Positions 11,438-20,578 are shown, numbered from the stretch's first letter. The stretch is DNA of 64,000 nucleotides from Bacteroides finegoldii DSM 17565 (GCF_000156195.1 NZ_GG688326.1:105019-169018), one strand, 5' to 3'. Notes: generated from the letters alone by a model not told the origin. Program-made: numbers and translations.

Positions 11438-12121
11438 ATGAAGAAACAACTAACAGTATTTTTGCTTTCCGTTTTACTTTTGAGCGGATGTGCATCAGGG
11501 CGTATGGGTAATCCGGGAGCTATCGTGGCCGGTGCTTCTATCGGAGGTAGTTTGGGAGGTTCGATAGGTGGATTGATTGGAGATAATAATCGAGGTTGGC
11601 GAGGTGGTTATCGTGGCTCTGCTATTGGCAATATTGTAGGGACTATTGCCGGTGCGGCGATAGGCAGTGCGTTGACCGCACCGCGACAAGAGCCGATAGA
11701 GGATGACGCATACGTTCCCGAAGTTCGTGAGGTTCGTGTGCAGAAATATAAGAAACAGCCGGTTCGGCAGCCTGTTTCTCAATTGAAACTACGTAGAATC
11801 CGTTTTATAGATGATAATCGCAGTCATGTGATTGATGCGGGAGAGAACAGTAAGATTATCTTTGAGATTATGAATGAAGACCGGAAGCCTGTTTATAACG
11901 TAGTTCCGGTGGTGGAAACCGTAGGCAAGGTGAAGCATATCGGCATTTCTCCTTCGGTAATGGTCGAAGAAATTTTGCCGGGCGAAGGCATTCGTTATAC
12001 GGCTTCCATACATGCCGGTAATAGATTGAAAGACGGCGAAGTAACGTTCCGTGTAGCAGTGGCAGATGAAAATGGGGTGATCTGCGACTCGCAGGAGTTT
12101 ACTCTGCCTACACAGCGTTGA
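11438..12121 (+). CDS. Glycine-zipper lipoprotein of unknown function
   Basis: 227 aa. It has a lipoprotein signal with lipobox LLSGC at about residue 18. Residues 25-80 are rich in GGSxGG/GxxxG steps (glycine zipper), as in outer-membrane-associated SlyB- or YMGG-like lipoproteins. The C-terminal half looks like a beta-rich domain: RFIDDNRSHVIDAGEN is followed by an FxxVNxG-type pattern. It is probably anchored in the outer membrane or periplasm. No specific function is recognised. Confidence 0.75.
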   Translation: MKKQLTVFLLSVLLLSGCASGRMGNPGAIVAGASIGGSLGGSIGGLIGDNNRGWRGGYRGSAIGNIVGTIAGAAIGSALTAPRQEPIEDDAYVPEVREVRVQKYKKQPVRQPVSQLKLRRIRFIDDNRSHVIDAGENSKIIFEIMNEDRKPVYNVVPVVETVGKVKHIGISPSVMVEEILPGEGIRYTASIHAGNRLKDGEVTFRVAVADENGVICDSQEFTLPTQR

Positions 12122-12317
12122 AATTAGAAATAATAGCCCGAATAATCCGGTTTAAACATAGTGACAGTATATGCCTGGAATAGCGTCACTATCTTAATAG
12201 TATTTGATTGCAAAGATATAAAACTTCTCATTATAAACGAATATATAATGCTGAAATTGCTCATTGTGAATGAGTGAAAAATGATAACACTTCTTTCAAC
12301 TAATGCATTAGGTTTAT

Positions 12318-13129
12318 ATGAAAGAGATATTTAGAAGATACCCTATCGGGATACAGAATTTCGAGGATTTGCGCAATAATAATTGTGTGTATATTGATAA
12401 AACAGCGTTAATTTATCAATTGACTCATACTGATAAAGTTTATTTTCTTAGCCGTCCCCGCCGTTTTGGAAAAAGTCTTCTAATCTCTACTCTTGAAGCT
12501 TATTTTTCCGGAAAGAAAGAGTTGTTCGAAGGATTGGCTATGGAACAGTTAGAGAAAGAATGGACTGTTTATCCTGTGTTGCATATTGATTTTTTAGTGA
12601 GCTGAATAACTTACAGAATATCAGTATGAGCGATGATTATAGTGCTATTTGTGGTATTACAGAGCAAGAGTTGCTAAGTCAGATGCAACCGGATATTGAG
12701 AGGATAGCTCAAGCAAATGATGAAACCTATGAAGAAGCTTGTCGGCATTTGAAACGGCAGTATGACGGTTATCATTTCAGCAAGAATTGTGAAGATATTT
12801 ACAATCCGTTCAGCCTTTTCAATGCCTTTTCGCAAAAAGATTATAAGAGCTTTTGGTTCTCTACCGGTACATCCACTTTGTTGATTGAAATGTTACAGCG
12901 AATGGATTTGAATGCCATTGGTAGGACTGACGTGGTAATAAAGATGCCCGATGCAATTTATGTATTTGAATTTAAGATAGATGGAACTCCCGAAGAAGCA
13001 TTGGCTCAAATTAATAGTAAACAATATGCTATTCCTTACGAGATAGATCATCGCAAGGTTGTTAAGGTTGGAGTGAATTTTGATAGTATAACACGGACTT
13101 TGGGAGAGTGGGTGATAGAATATTCTTAG
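12318..13129 (+). pseudogene. AAA-ATPase-like / PD-(D/E)XK nuclease gene with two internal deletions
   Basis: The first part (12318-12605, RRYPIGIQNFEDLR, YIDKTALIYQL, SRPRRFGKSLL Walker A) is the N-terminus of the AAA-ATPase-like family common in Bacteroides. It then jumps at about 12592-12600 into another frame, reading SELNNLQNISMSDDYS, the middle of the same family. Near 12922 it jumps in frame from the ATPase part (LLIEMLQRMDLNA) to the C-terminal nuclease part (GRTDVVIKMPD, YVFEFKIDGT). About 270 codons remain of a family usually over 500 long, so the gene is dead. The family is known; the deletion boundaries are inferred from remembered homologs. Confidence 0.85.
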
Positions 13130-13224
13130 ACAGAAAGAAATAGAAGGATATATATTTGAAATCAAACATTTTCTGCTTACCTTTGTTGGTATGAAAAAAA
13201 GAAAACGGGAAAGGAGACGAACTT

Positions 13225-14079
13225 ATGGGAAGTAATTATATTCGTTTCGATTGGGCTATGAAACGCTTATTGCGTAATAAAGCCAATTTTGCAGTTCTCG
13301 AGGGCTTTCTTACCACTCTTCTAAATGAAAAGATAGTCATTCAGAAGTTGTTGGAAAGTGAAAGCAATCAAGAGGACGAGTTTGACAAGTATAATTGGGT
13401 AGATATGCTTGCGGAGAACTCAAAAGGCGAATTTATTTTGATTGAAGTTCAAAATAATAATGAGTATGCGTATTTCCAACGTATGCTATTCGGTACTTCG
13501 AAATTGGTCACTGAATATATAAATCGCGGGGAAGGGTATGATAATGTAAGGAAAGTATATAGTGTCAATATTATATATTTCTCTTTAGGGAATGGAAAGG
13601 ATGTTGTATATCATGGAAAAACAGAATTCCGCGGAATCCATGAGGGAGATGTTTTGGAATTGACTCCTTTCCAAAAACAGACATTCAAAGTAGACAGTGT
13701 CAGTCAGCTTTATCCCGAATATTATATTTTGAAGGTCAATGATTTCAATCAAGTAGCCCGGAGTCCATTGGAGGAATGGATTTATTATATGAATACAGGT
13801 GATATACCTGATAGTGCAACAGCGCCGGGATTGGATGAGGCTCGTCAACGCTTGAAACTGGATAGGATGACTAAAGAAGAATTAAATGCTTATTATCGTC
13901 ATTTGAATAACATAGTGATTCTACGAGATAATATATATACCGAACGTGCAGAGGGTCGTGCAGAGGGACGTATGGAAGAAAAAAGAGAAATGGTACATAA
14001 TATGAAATCATTAAATATTCCACTTGATACTATTTCTCAAGTTACAGGACTATCCATTGAAGAAATAAAAAGCTTATAA
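13225..14079 (+). CDS. Rpn-family PD-(D/E)XK nuclease / putative transposase-like protein
   Basis: 284 aa. It begins YIRFDWAMKRLL, the conserved start of the Rpn (recombination-promoting nuclease, PDDEXK_2) family. The active-site-like stretch is WVDMLAEN ... GEFILIEVQNN at residues 55-75, followed by YFQRMLFGTSKLV. The C-terminus has the usual charged linker (ERAEGRAEGRMEEK) and a helical tail (SLNIPLDTISQVTGLSIEEI). It looks intact, unlike the gene before it, and a terminator follows. Such genes are multicopy in Bacteroides. Confidence 0.8.
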   Translation: MGSNYIRFDWAMKRLLRNKANFAVLEGFLTTLLNEKIVIQKLLESESNQEDEFDKYNWVDMLAENSKGEFILIEVQNNNEYAYFQRMLFGTSKLVTEYINRGEGYDNVRKVYSVNIIYFSLGNGKDVVYHGKTEFRGIHEGDVLELTPFQKQTFKVDSVSQLYPEYYILKVNDFNQVARSPLEEWIYYMNTGDIPDSATAPGLDEARQRLKLDRMTKEELNAYYRHLNNIVILRDNIYTERAEGRAEGRMEEKREMVHNMKSLNIPLDTISQVTGLSIEEIKSL

Positions 14080-14125
14080 TAGGATTGCCACAAAATATCG
14101 TGAATTTTAAAAAAAGATAAAGACA

Positions 14126-14156
14126 ACGCTTCCATTTATATTGGGAGCGTTTTTTG
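14126..14156 (+). terminator. Rho-independent terminator after the Rpn-like gene
   Basis: AACGCTTCC pairs with GGGAGCGTT around a 9-base loop, followed by six T. Confidence 0.85.
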
Positions 14157-14208
14157 TTGGATGTAATTTGCATAACCTATTTTATTGACATACATCTGCT
14201 TGATCTAA

Positions 14209-15104
14209 AAACGAGACATAAATTGATAAATGCGGATTATCGTTTTCACCTTTTATAATCCCCCATAGATATTCATTGGGCAAAGAGGTATCCACCTTAC
14301 GATATAGGCTTGTATCCCATTGCTAGCAAACAGGTGAAACTAGAAGACTGTGCCATGGAACCGACATTGAAGGATGGCGACCGGATATTGGTTAATAAGA
14401 TGATAAATGGGGCTCGCCTGTTTGATGTGTTTGCTGTATTGAATAATGAGGACGTTGTTATCCACCGGACACCCGGATTGGGGAATTTCAAGAGAAATGA
14501 TATACAGGTTTTTAATTTCCCTTATCAAATGAATCGTTGGGATAGTGTAAGGTTCGATGTAATGCAATATTACGTAAAGCGATGTATTGTTTTGCCAGGA
14601 GATACGTTAGAGATTCGGGGCGGATTTTATAAAATACGTGGATGTGACGAACAATTGGGAAATTACAGCGCTCAACACGATCTTGCGAACTTGGATCATC
14701 CGGAGCAGTATGGTATTGTGGTCAGTACATTTCCGTATGACAAACAAATTGGATGGACTATCTGTGAGTTCGGACCTTTGCCGATTCCCAAGAAAGAACA
14801 GACAGTAATGATGAACCGTACAAACTGTCTTTTGTACAGATAGTTGATAGGGTGGGAACAGAAGAAGAAACTACGTATAAAAGACGGACAAATATTGCTG
14901 GGAGACAGTGCGACTACCTAGTATCGCTTTAGAAAGAACTATTATTTTGTATCCGGTGATAATATGGCAAATTCACCGGATTCAAGATATTGGGGGATGT
15001 TGCCGGAAGAATATATTGTAGGTAAGGCTACCCGTATTTGGTATTCGGAAGATAAATTTACGGAGAAACCCCGCTGGGATAGAATAATGAAGAAAATAAA
15101 ATGA
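14209..15104 (+). pseudogene. Decayed S26 signal-peptidase-like gene
   Basis: One frame runs from about 14219 to the TGA at 15102-15104 but is broken by an early TAA near 14256 and TAG codons at 14841-14843 and 14919-14921. An ATG at 14310 opens the longest intact piece (177 codons). It contains signal peptidase I boxes: MEPTLKDGDRILVNK, VKRCIVLPGDT and, after both stops, [15 protein letters not shown]. The residue before MEP, normally the catalytic Ser, is Ala (DCAMEP). The N-terminal membrane anchor is missing. Boxes C, D and E in a single frame identify the family; loss of Ser plus stops argues for a pseudogene. Confidence 0.85.
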
Positions 15105-15109
15105 AAAAT

Positions 15110-15195
15110 GAGATATGAATTGATAAACACGGATTATGGCCTTCACCCATCCTTCACGAGGATATAAGATGTGGTTTATGAAAAGAAGGCCATAG
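15110..15195 (+). pseudogene. Stub of a second copy of the signal-peptidase-like gene
   Basis: An ATG at 15110 reads MRYELINTDYGLHPSF, then a frameshift into KMWFMKRRP. The start of the preceding pseudogene reads KLINADYRFHLL then IHWAKRYPP in the same order, and 38 bases at 14209-14246 and 15107-15144 match at about 80 percent. This is the 5' end of a tandem paralog whose remainder is gone. Confidence 0.65.
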
Positions 15196-15354
15196 ATTGA
15201 AAAAAATGATGATGGTGTTTAGATAAAAAAATGTGATGTTGGTTTTTAACAGCAAGGATTTTTTGAAAAGGTAACATATAAGCGCAATATTGCTTGAAAT
15301 CAGCTTATTATTACAGGCTTTCTTTTTAACGACAGGAAAAACGATGCTAAAAAA

Positions 15355-15405
15355 GCACATTTGGTCGTGAGTTTCGTTACTTAATCGTTACCTCGACCAA
15401 TGTGC
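15355..15405. other. Stable hairpin upstream of the integrase
   Basis: GCACATTTGGTCG pairs with CGACCAATGTGC with one bulged base. On the minus strand it is followed by six T, as a terminator would be, but no minus-strand gene precedes it. It may be a relic terminator or a site linked to the recombinase gene. Apart from this and the stub above, 15105-15508 holds no recognisable gene. Confidence 0.5.
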
Positions 15406-15508
15406 CTTTAAACAATATATAAAGGACTATTTTTCAATCCCTTGCACTGTTTTGCATAACCTCAGATAATTCAATGATTATTAATTTTGTAACAAAAATA
15501 ATTGAGTT

Positions 15509-16737
15509 ATGAGAAGTATTTTTAAAGTTCTGTTCTACACCAAGAACCAGTCAATTAAAAATGGTCGTGTTCCGGTTATGGGACGAATAACAATCAATGG
15601 TACGACTGCAAGTTTCAGTTGTAAGTGTGATATACCTCTCTCCCTATGGGATGCAAAGGGAAACTGTGCGAAGGGGAAATCGGAAGAGGCAAGATGCTTG
15701 AACAGGGAGTTGGAGAATATCAAGGTTCGGATAGGAAAACACTATCAGTATATTTGCGACCACGATACATTTGTCACGGCAAAGAAAGTATATGACCGTT
15801 ATACCGGTCTTGGAGAGGAGATTCATTCCCTGATGGAAATCTTCAATATCAAGATTCAGGATTACAGGAATCAGATCGGAAAAACCAAAGCCAAGGGTAC
15901 ATACGAAGGTCTTGTATGTGAAAGCAGATGTCTGCAATGTTATTTGAAGGATAAGATGGGAACGGATGATGTCCCCCTGATGTCGTTGGACATCGATTTT
16001 ATAAAGAACTACTACAACTGGATGCTTTCGGTAAGGGGGTTGGCAAAGTCAACGGCATTTGAACGTATCAACACCTTAAAGTGGCTCATGTATCTGGCTA
16101 TGGATGAAGGATGGATCCACAAACATCCGTTCAAGAAGTTCGAATGCAAGCCGGAATATAGGAAACGCCCGTTTCTTTCAGAGGATGATCTTCAGCGTGT
16201 GATACATGTAAAGCTGAACTACAAACGTCAGCAGGCTATCCGGGATATGTTTGTCTTTATGTGTTTCAGCGGTCTGGCCCATGCCGATCTGAAGGCGTTA
16301 AGCTATAAGAATGTGTATACCGATTCGGATGGAGGCGTATGGCTTATCGGCAACAGGGTAAAGACCAAGCCGCCTATGTCGTCAAACTTCTGCCGATAGC
16401 CGTTGAGCTGATAGAAAGGTACAAGGGAGACGACAAGTTCAAGGATTCTCCCGACAAGGTCTTTCCGGTCGGGAATTTGGAATGCATGGAAGACAGTCTG
16501 AAACGTATCGGTGAAAAGGCAGAATGCAGCATCAGGCTCAGCCCCCACCTTGCACGTCATACCTTTGCGACCCTAGCCCTGAGCAAGGGCATGCCGCTTG
16601 AAACCCTGCAGAAAGTCCTCGGGCACAAGACCATCATCTCCACGCAGGTCTACGCCGGGCTGATCAATCCAAAAATCGGTGAGGACACGGACAGGATGCG
16701 TGAGAAGATCGGCGGAATGTTCCGCTTGGCCAACTAA
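15509..16737 (+). pseudogene. Tyrosine site-specific recombinase (integrase), frameshifted
   Basis: Two overlapping frames make one Bacteroides integrase of about 409 residues. 15509-16360 gives the Arm domain (FKVLFYTKNQSIKNGRVPV), the core-binding SAM-like domain and the start of the catalytic domain (MCFSGLAHADLKAL). The protein continues one frame over from about 16360 (AAYVVKLLPIAVEL) to 16737 with HLARHTFA (HxxR), LGHKTI and the Tyr in TQVYAGL. Loss of one A near 16366 (ACCAAG for ACCAAAG) explains the shift. Box I has Ala where the first Arg is usual, as in several Bacteroides integrases. Sequencing error cannot be excluded. Confidence 0.85.
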
Positions 16738-17064
16738 AAAGAAGGGATGCTTCACCGGACGGTTGTACAAACAAAGATTCTTGTATTCTTCATAAAACTT
16801 AGAGTAAAGAAAACCCAAATGGGTAAGTTTTCTATAACCGGGAATAGAACTCATGTTTGGAAACTCTTCCCTAACTATCTGATACATCTTGTTAAAGCTG
16901 ACTTTATGTTCCAAACAATACTCTGTAAGTTGCCAGGTAGCAACTAGTTTCCTTTCATTGCGAAGAAGGGTGTTTCTCTTTACCTGTTCGCTACGGAACA
17001 GATAAATGGTTACGGCAAGCAGGACTATTAGAATGCCATAACCTAAGATTGTTTTGAATTTCAA
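16573..17064 (-). CDS. Small single-pass membrane protein, probably truncated
   Basis: Only the part from 17064 down to about 16740 looks like protein: a membrane helix (ILGYGILIVLLAVTIYLF) then a charged domain with ATWQLTEYCLEHKVSF and KLTHLGFLYSKFYEEY. Beyond that the frame runs antisense through the integrase 3' end, so the C-terminus is probably not native. The start is TTG at 17062-17064; an ATG at 17078-17080 reads MEEYWIE in another frame, hinting at a frameshift. Function unknown; possibly a gene fragment. Confidence 0.35.
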   Translation of the reverse strand: MKFKTILGYGILIVLLAVTIYLFRSEQVKRNTLLRNERKLVATWQLTEYCLEHKVSFNKMYQIVREEFPNMSSIPGYRKLTHLGFLYSKFYEEYKNLCLYNRPVKHPFFLVGQAEHSADLLTHPVRVLTDFWIDQPGVDLRGDDGLVPEDFLQGFKRHALAQG

Positions 17065-17201
17065 TCCAATATTCTTCCATTCTATGTTTTTGTGGTATCA
17101 ACTAACCATGTGTACAAAAACACATAAAGTACGTAAAGTGAATAACTCCTGCATGAAAATCTGGGATAATTGGGATTAAGATTTGCAATATACACTTTGT
17201 G

Positions 17202-17240
17202 GCCTATATAATGTATAAGCCACAAGTGTTGCCTTTTTTC
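17202..17240 (+). terminator. Hairpin with T tract
   Basis: ACACTTTGTGGC pairs with GCCACAAGTGT with one bulged T, and TTTTTT follows at 17234-17239. It lies just left of the direct repeat at 17252. Confidence 0.5.
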
Positions 17241-17251
17241 TCCTTACTTCC

Positions 17252-17287
17252 TTTGAAATTTACCAGATTTCTAATACAAGGTATTAG
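17252..17287 (+). repeat. Left copy of a 36-bp direct repeat bracketing the accessory block
   Basis: Core starts TTTGAAATTTACCAGATTTC and ends ACAAGGTATTAG. The copy at 30235-30270 is identical except A to G in GGTGTTAG. Weaker similarity extends on both sides (ACAAGTGTT about 28 bases before; ACTTTACAAA about 30 bases after). Both copies have the same orientation. Confidence 0.85.
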
Positions 17288-17382
17288 TCAACACGCTCTT
17301 AAAGTTTCTGTTTTACACAACTTTACAAATATATGAAAATTGTTCTATTCTACAAGTAAGGTTGATAATGTTTGACTCTTTT

Positions 17383-18294
17383 TTATGATTCTATAATATG
17401 ACTGTATTCCTCAAACTCCGGTATGCTCTGCACTTCTTCCTCCTCCATATATAGTTGGATGAAGCGTGCGAATTGTCTGGCGGCGTTTATACCACCTGCA
17501 ATCCCTAAAGGTATTCTGCCTAATGTACGTTGAGGGTTGGCTATTACTATTTCTTCTTCTCCTTTTCCATTGAAAGTCTTCGCATGATGATTACTAAATA
17601 GTGTGATTACAACCTGTTCATAAGGTAGTGTTTCTTTTTTTTGAAACATGAAACGACCGGGTATAGTGATTGTTTTGGAATCACGGTCAAAAACTATTCG
17701 TCTCCAAGGCTGTAAAAAAGCTTTTAGTCCAATAACTATTATAAAGAATAAAGGTTCAAGGAATAATAATGCATTAACGTAACTTTCAGATGTAATTTCT
17801 GATGGAGTGATTACTCCCCAATATAAAAGAGCTAAGAACGGGACAAGGAAAATTAGTAAAAAAAAGACTCTTACTGCTATTCCATCATTATTAATGACAA
17901 TTTGCTTGTTATCAATTCTGTCAAATTTGAATCTGTCACCAAGTAAATCTTTCCAATGATATGGTAAGGTTACATTTTTCAATGTTTCTTTATTATTCAA
18001 AGATATTTTAGGGTAAAGATTCCAAATAGCTCTTAGTCCTATATAATAACACAGACAAAATACTATATTAATGGCTAACAATCCAAGTGCCAGATTAGTA
18101 AATGTAACGTCTCTATGTTGATTAAAGAACACTATAAAAAAAGTAGTTAGTGGCCATAAGAAAGCACTCCCCAATATTATAGTCCAACACTTTCTTTTAT
18201 GCCATTTCCCTTTTCTCATTTCGGTTTCCTGACACTCGGTATCTCCTATGATATTCTTGCGATGTTGTCTGTTTTTATTATTTCCGAATTTCAT
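17383..18294 (-). CDS. Four-helix membrane protein with PH-like domain, unknown function
   Basis: 303 aa from the ATG at 18292-18294; the frame reaches 18339 only through a TTG. There are two membrane helices at about residues 45-95 and two more near 145-200, then a soluble C-terminal domain (RRIVFDRDSKTITIPGRF ... LPYEQVVITLF) that resembles bacterial PH-like domains. The N-terminus is very basic. It is the most downstream gene of the minus-strand accessory block. No function recognised. Confidence 0.65.
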   Translation of the reverse strand: MKFGNNKNRQHRKNIIGDTECQETEMRKGKWHKRKCWTIILGSAFLWPLTTFFIVFFNQHRDVTFTNLALGLLAINIVFCLCYYIGLRAIWNLYPKISLNNKETLKNVTLPYHWKDLLGDRFKFDRIDNKQIVINNDGIAVRVFFLLIFLVPFLALLYWGVITPSEITSESYVNALLFLEPLFFIIVIGLKAFLQPWRRIVFDRDSKTITIPGRFMFQKKETLPYEQVVITLFSNHHAKTFNGKGEEEIVIANPQRTLGRIPLGIAGGINAARQFARFIQLYMEEEEVQSIPEFEEYSHIIES

Positions 18295-18410
18295 GGTTGT
18301 GCCTGTTTTAGTTCGTTTTATTTTCTGAGGAATTTTCAAAATATATCAGTATTAATGAACCGGCTTTTATCATTTCGTTAATTCAATTGATATATTTTAC
18401 TTCATCCGTT

Positions 18411-18584
18411 TCACTGTCGCATAGAAAACAGTCGGTCAATACCGTATTGTCCGGGATTACGATGGATTCTATGAACAGGAAATCCGACATTTTGCAACAG
18501 AAGGGCTTGTCTGCTTGTATTCTTACATCCAGACACTTCGAAAGCCAGTGATAACAGTCCTAATGTTAAAATCTTGTTGTTCAT
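18411..18584 (-). CDS. Short lipoprotein-like ORF, possibly frameshifted
   Basis: A 57-codon ORF with ATG at 18582-18584 reading MNNKILTLGLLSLAFEVSGC, a plausible lipoprotein signal with Cys at residue 20, then a basic tail. In the next frame the same DNA encodes MSDFLFIESIVIPDNTVL and CFLCDSETDEV to a TGA near 18379, which looks more protein-like. The original gene may therefore have joined the first frame's signal to the second frame. This explains part of the 325-bp gap 18340-18664. Confidence 0.35.
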   Translation of the reverse strand: MNNKILTLGLLSLAFEVSGCKNTSRQALLLQNVGFPVHRIHRNPGQYGIDRLFSMRQ

Positions 18585-18664
18585 ACGCTATGTTATTTAG
18601 TGTTATTTCTTGATAATTTACCGGATAAAGGCATCAAATTACATTGAATTACAGCAATATAATC

Positions 18665-19000
18665 CTATATTTTTCGTTTAACTCTATATTCAATAAAAAT
18701 TCCGATAGCATATCCTGGAATAAATGCCAGCAGGATAGACGCGCTTAATACGATAAGCATAAGCAGCCCCCATAGCCAAAGTATCAGAATGGTACTTATA
18801 ATTTTGCTTTCATACAATATGAATAAGTTTGTCAGCAAAAACAGACCTCCCATATATGCTTCTATAACGAACAGTATTATGTCTGATCCGGCAGAGCCTG
18901 ATGTCTCCCACAAAAGTGAAGAACCAAATACGATTTGAATTATCACATCAGACAGTAGGAGTTGCAGAAGAGCTACCAGTATGGCAAGAATATTTTTCAT
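18665..19000 (-). CDS. Small three-helix membrane protein, unknown function
   Basis: 111 aa, almost entirely hydrophobic: helices at about residues 3-24, 40-65 and 68-100, ending in a basic RVKRKI tail. It overlaps the preceding gene by ATGA (18997-19000), indicating translational coupling with the secreted protein upstream. No family recognised. Confidence 0.65.
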   Translation of the reverse strand: MKNILAILVALLQLLLSDVIIQIVFGSSLLWETSGSAGSDIILFVIEAYMGGLFLLTNLFILYESKIISTILILWLWGLLMLIVLSASILLAFIPGYAIGIFIEYRVKRKI

Positions 19001-19578
19001 CTTATATATTTTCCTTTCTTTAGAGGATAAATAAACGGTAAAGACAGTTCTTTTGCGAATGAAATTGTCGCTATACTATAATCATGACTGATTCTTATTG
19101 ACATTGACAAAGGGAAATCTTCACACCAATATTCAATGACTGGATACAACGACCCATCCTCAGCGAAATCTGTTTCTGAAGCAAGGTCAATATAATCAGA
19201 TATAGAAGCGTAACCTTCACATTTTTCTTTTTGCTTTTGGTGAATCTTTTGCGAGGACAAGGCAAAATATATTCTTCTGTCATCAATTTTTCTGATTATG
19301 AGTTCTTGAGATATGGTGTCATTTTTATAATACAACGTGTCTATCTTACTCCTGACTGCACACGGCGAAAATGAAGATAAAAACATCAGCTTTTCAGACA
19401 AATCATAGGTAATTATCCTGCTCTCCAAGTCGCGGTATTGTCTGTCGAAGATTTCTTCATTATAAGCAGCCATAACAAAATTATTATACTTATTTGAATA
19501 GACAAATTGGGCTTTGAAACTATTGAACATTCCTGGCAAAGTTATTAATACAAGAATTAAAAGTGTTTTCAGTTTCAT
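18997..19578 (-). CDS. Secreted protein of unknown function
   Basis: 193 aa. The signal peptide MKLKTLLILVLITLPGMFNSFKA is followed by a soluble domain with no recognised motif (FDRQYRDLESRI, SKIDTLYYKNDTI, EYWCEDFPLSMSI). The frame is open to 19626, but the extra codons run into an unrelated upstream ORF remnant, and the ATG at 19576-19578 gives a clean signal peptide. It is coupled by a 4-bp overlap to the membrane protein gene at 18665-19000. Confidence 0.65.
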   Translation of the reverse strand: MKLKTLLILVLITLPGMFNSFKAQFVYSNKYNNFVMAAYNEEIFDRQYRDLESRIITYDLSEKLMFLSSFSPCAVRSKIDTLYYKNDTISQELIIRKIDDRRIYFALSSQKIHQKQKEKCEGYASISDYIDLASETDFAEDGSLYPVIEYWCEDFPLSMSIRISHDYSIATISFAKELSLPFIYPLKKGKYIR

Positions 19579-19600
19579 ATTCAAATTCGTTTTTATTATT

Positions 19601-19678
19601 CTATTTTTTTGTATCTGTTTGTGCATAGCCGTTGAGACTTAATGTAGCAACGAGAAGCGCAATAATCATTGATTTCAT
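19601..19678 (-). pseudogene. Orphan signal-peptide remnant
   Basis: A 25-codon ORF (ATG at 19676-19678, TAG at 19601-19603) reads MKSMIIALLVATLSLNGYAQ then TDTKK and stops. It is a textbook signal peptide ending at the AQ cleavage site with no mature protein, so it looks like the 5' end of a gene whose body was deleted. It lies between two intact accessory genes. Confidence 0.5.
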
Positions 19679-19688
19679 ATTATGTATA

Positions 19689-20546
19689 TTATTCGTTTTC
19701 TACATTTATATACTTTTCATATTCAGGACCTTCGTACGGAGGGTCACCAAAACCTCGTGAGTTAATGGCAATATCAAAGTTTTCAATATCATTACCGTCT
19801 TCAGACTTCCTGATTCTATAGGTATAATATTTTTCTCTGCTGTGTATAGGCGCTTTGGTGTAATCCCAGTCATGCAGATGACAATAGTAAAGCAGAGGGA
19901 ACGGATTGTTATTGAATTTCAGATTTGTTTTTTTCAGAAAATTATCAATGTGCATACCTTTGCCCAAAACTGCTCCTCCGACAATCATTTTACCCGTAAA
20001 ATACTGACGTGGGCAGCGGTTCTTTAGCCATTTTAGGTTTTCTTCGGATAGAAAATCATCTAATTCTATATTCCAGTTAATCATTATTCTGCTTACAGGG
20101 ACACTGTCTTTTCCGCTTTCATCGTGTGATACCATAATGATTCCCAAAGAATCCCATATAAATATTCCGGGTTCCGCAAGACGTTCGTAATGTCCGAATA
20201 TCTCACACTGTTCTCCTATTGTCATTCTCGGCATGAACGGCTTGCCGTTGTAGGTCATTGTCGTATCTGTAAATACAAACAGGTGTTCCCTGTTCACTCC
20301 CTCTTTTTCGTAGTCTATAGGCGGTTCTTCCGGCAGATGTTCTTCCAAAAAACTGTCTGTCTTGGCCATCAGGGCATCTACTTTGCCCAGAATGTTATCT
20401 ATGCTTCCCATCGCCTTTTCGTGGTTGTAACTGCATCCTGTACAGGAGCTGAGTGCGGACAGGCAAAGCAGTCCGAACCATAGGGCAACGGCTGCCGGAG
20501 CGGGGAGGAATGGATGCTTGTTCATCATATCTGCGTATAGTTTCAT
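19689..20546 (-). CDS. Putative lipoprotein of unknown function
   Basis: 285 aa from ATG 20544-20546; a TTG at 20580-20582 would overlap the upstream stop as TTGA and is an alternative. A hydrophobic N-terminal segment ends in LSALSSC, a lipobox. The mature domain has FVFTDTTMTYNGKPFMPRM, GHYERLAEPGIFIWDSLGI and the C-terminal PYEGPEYEKYINVE, with no family I can name. It lies just after the zinc-ribbon protein gene. Confidence 0.6.
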   Translation of the reverse strand: MKLYADMMNKHPFLPAPAAVALWFGLLCLSALSSCTGCSYNHEKAMGSIDNILGKVDALMAKTDSFLEEHLPEEPPIDYEKEGVNREHLFVFTDTTMTYNGKPFMPRMTIGEQCEIFGHYERLAEPGIFIWDSLGIIMVSHDESGKDSVPVSRIMINWNIELDDFLSEENLKWLKNRCPRQYFTGKMIVGGAVLGKGMHIDNFLKKTNLKFNNNPFPLLYYCHLHDWDYTKAPIHSREKYYTYRIRKSEDGNDIENFDIAINSRGFGDPPYEGPEYEKYINVENE

Positions 20547-20578
20547 GGTTTGCCGGAAACAGGCTGTAAGGGTATTGT

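Noticed and set aside
14841-14921. In-frame TAG codons as possible recoding in the signal-peptidase-like gene
   Set aside because: The catalytic Ser is lost, the membrane anchor is missing and an upstream stop exists, so decay is more likely than read-through.
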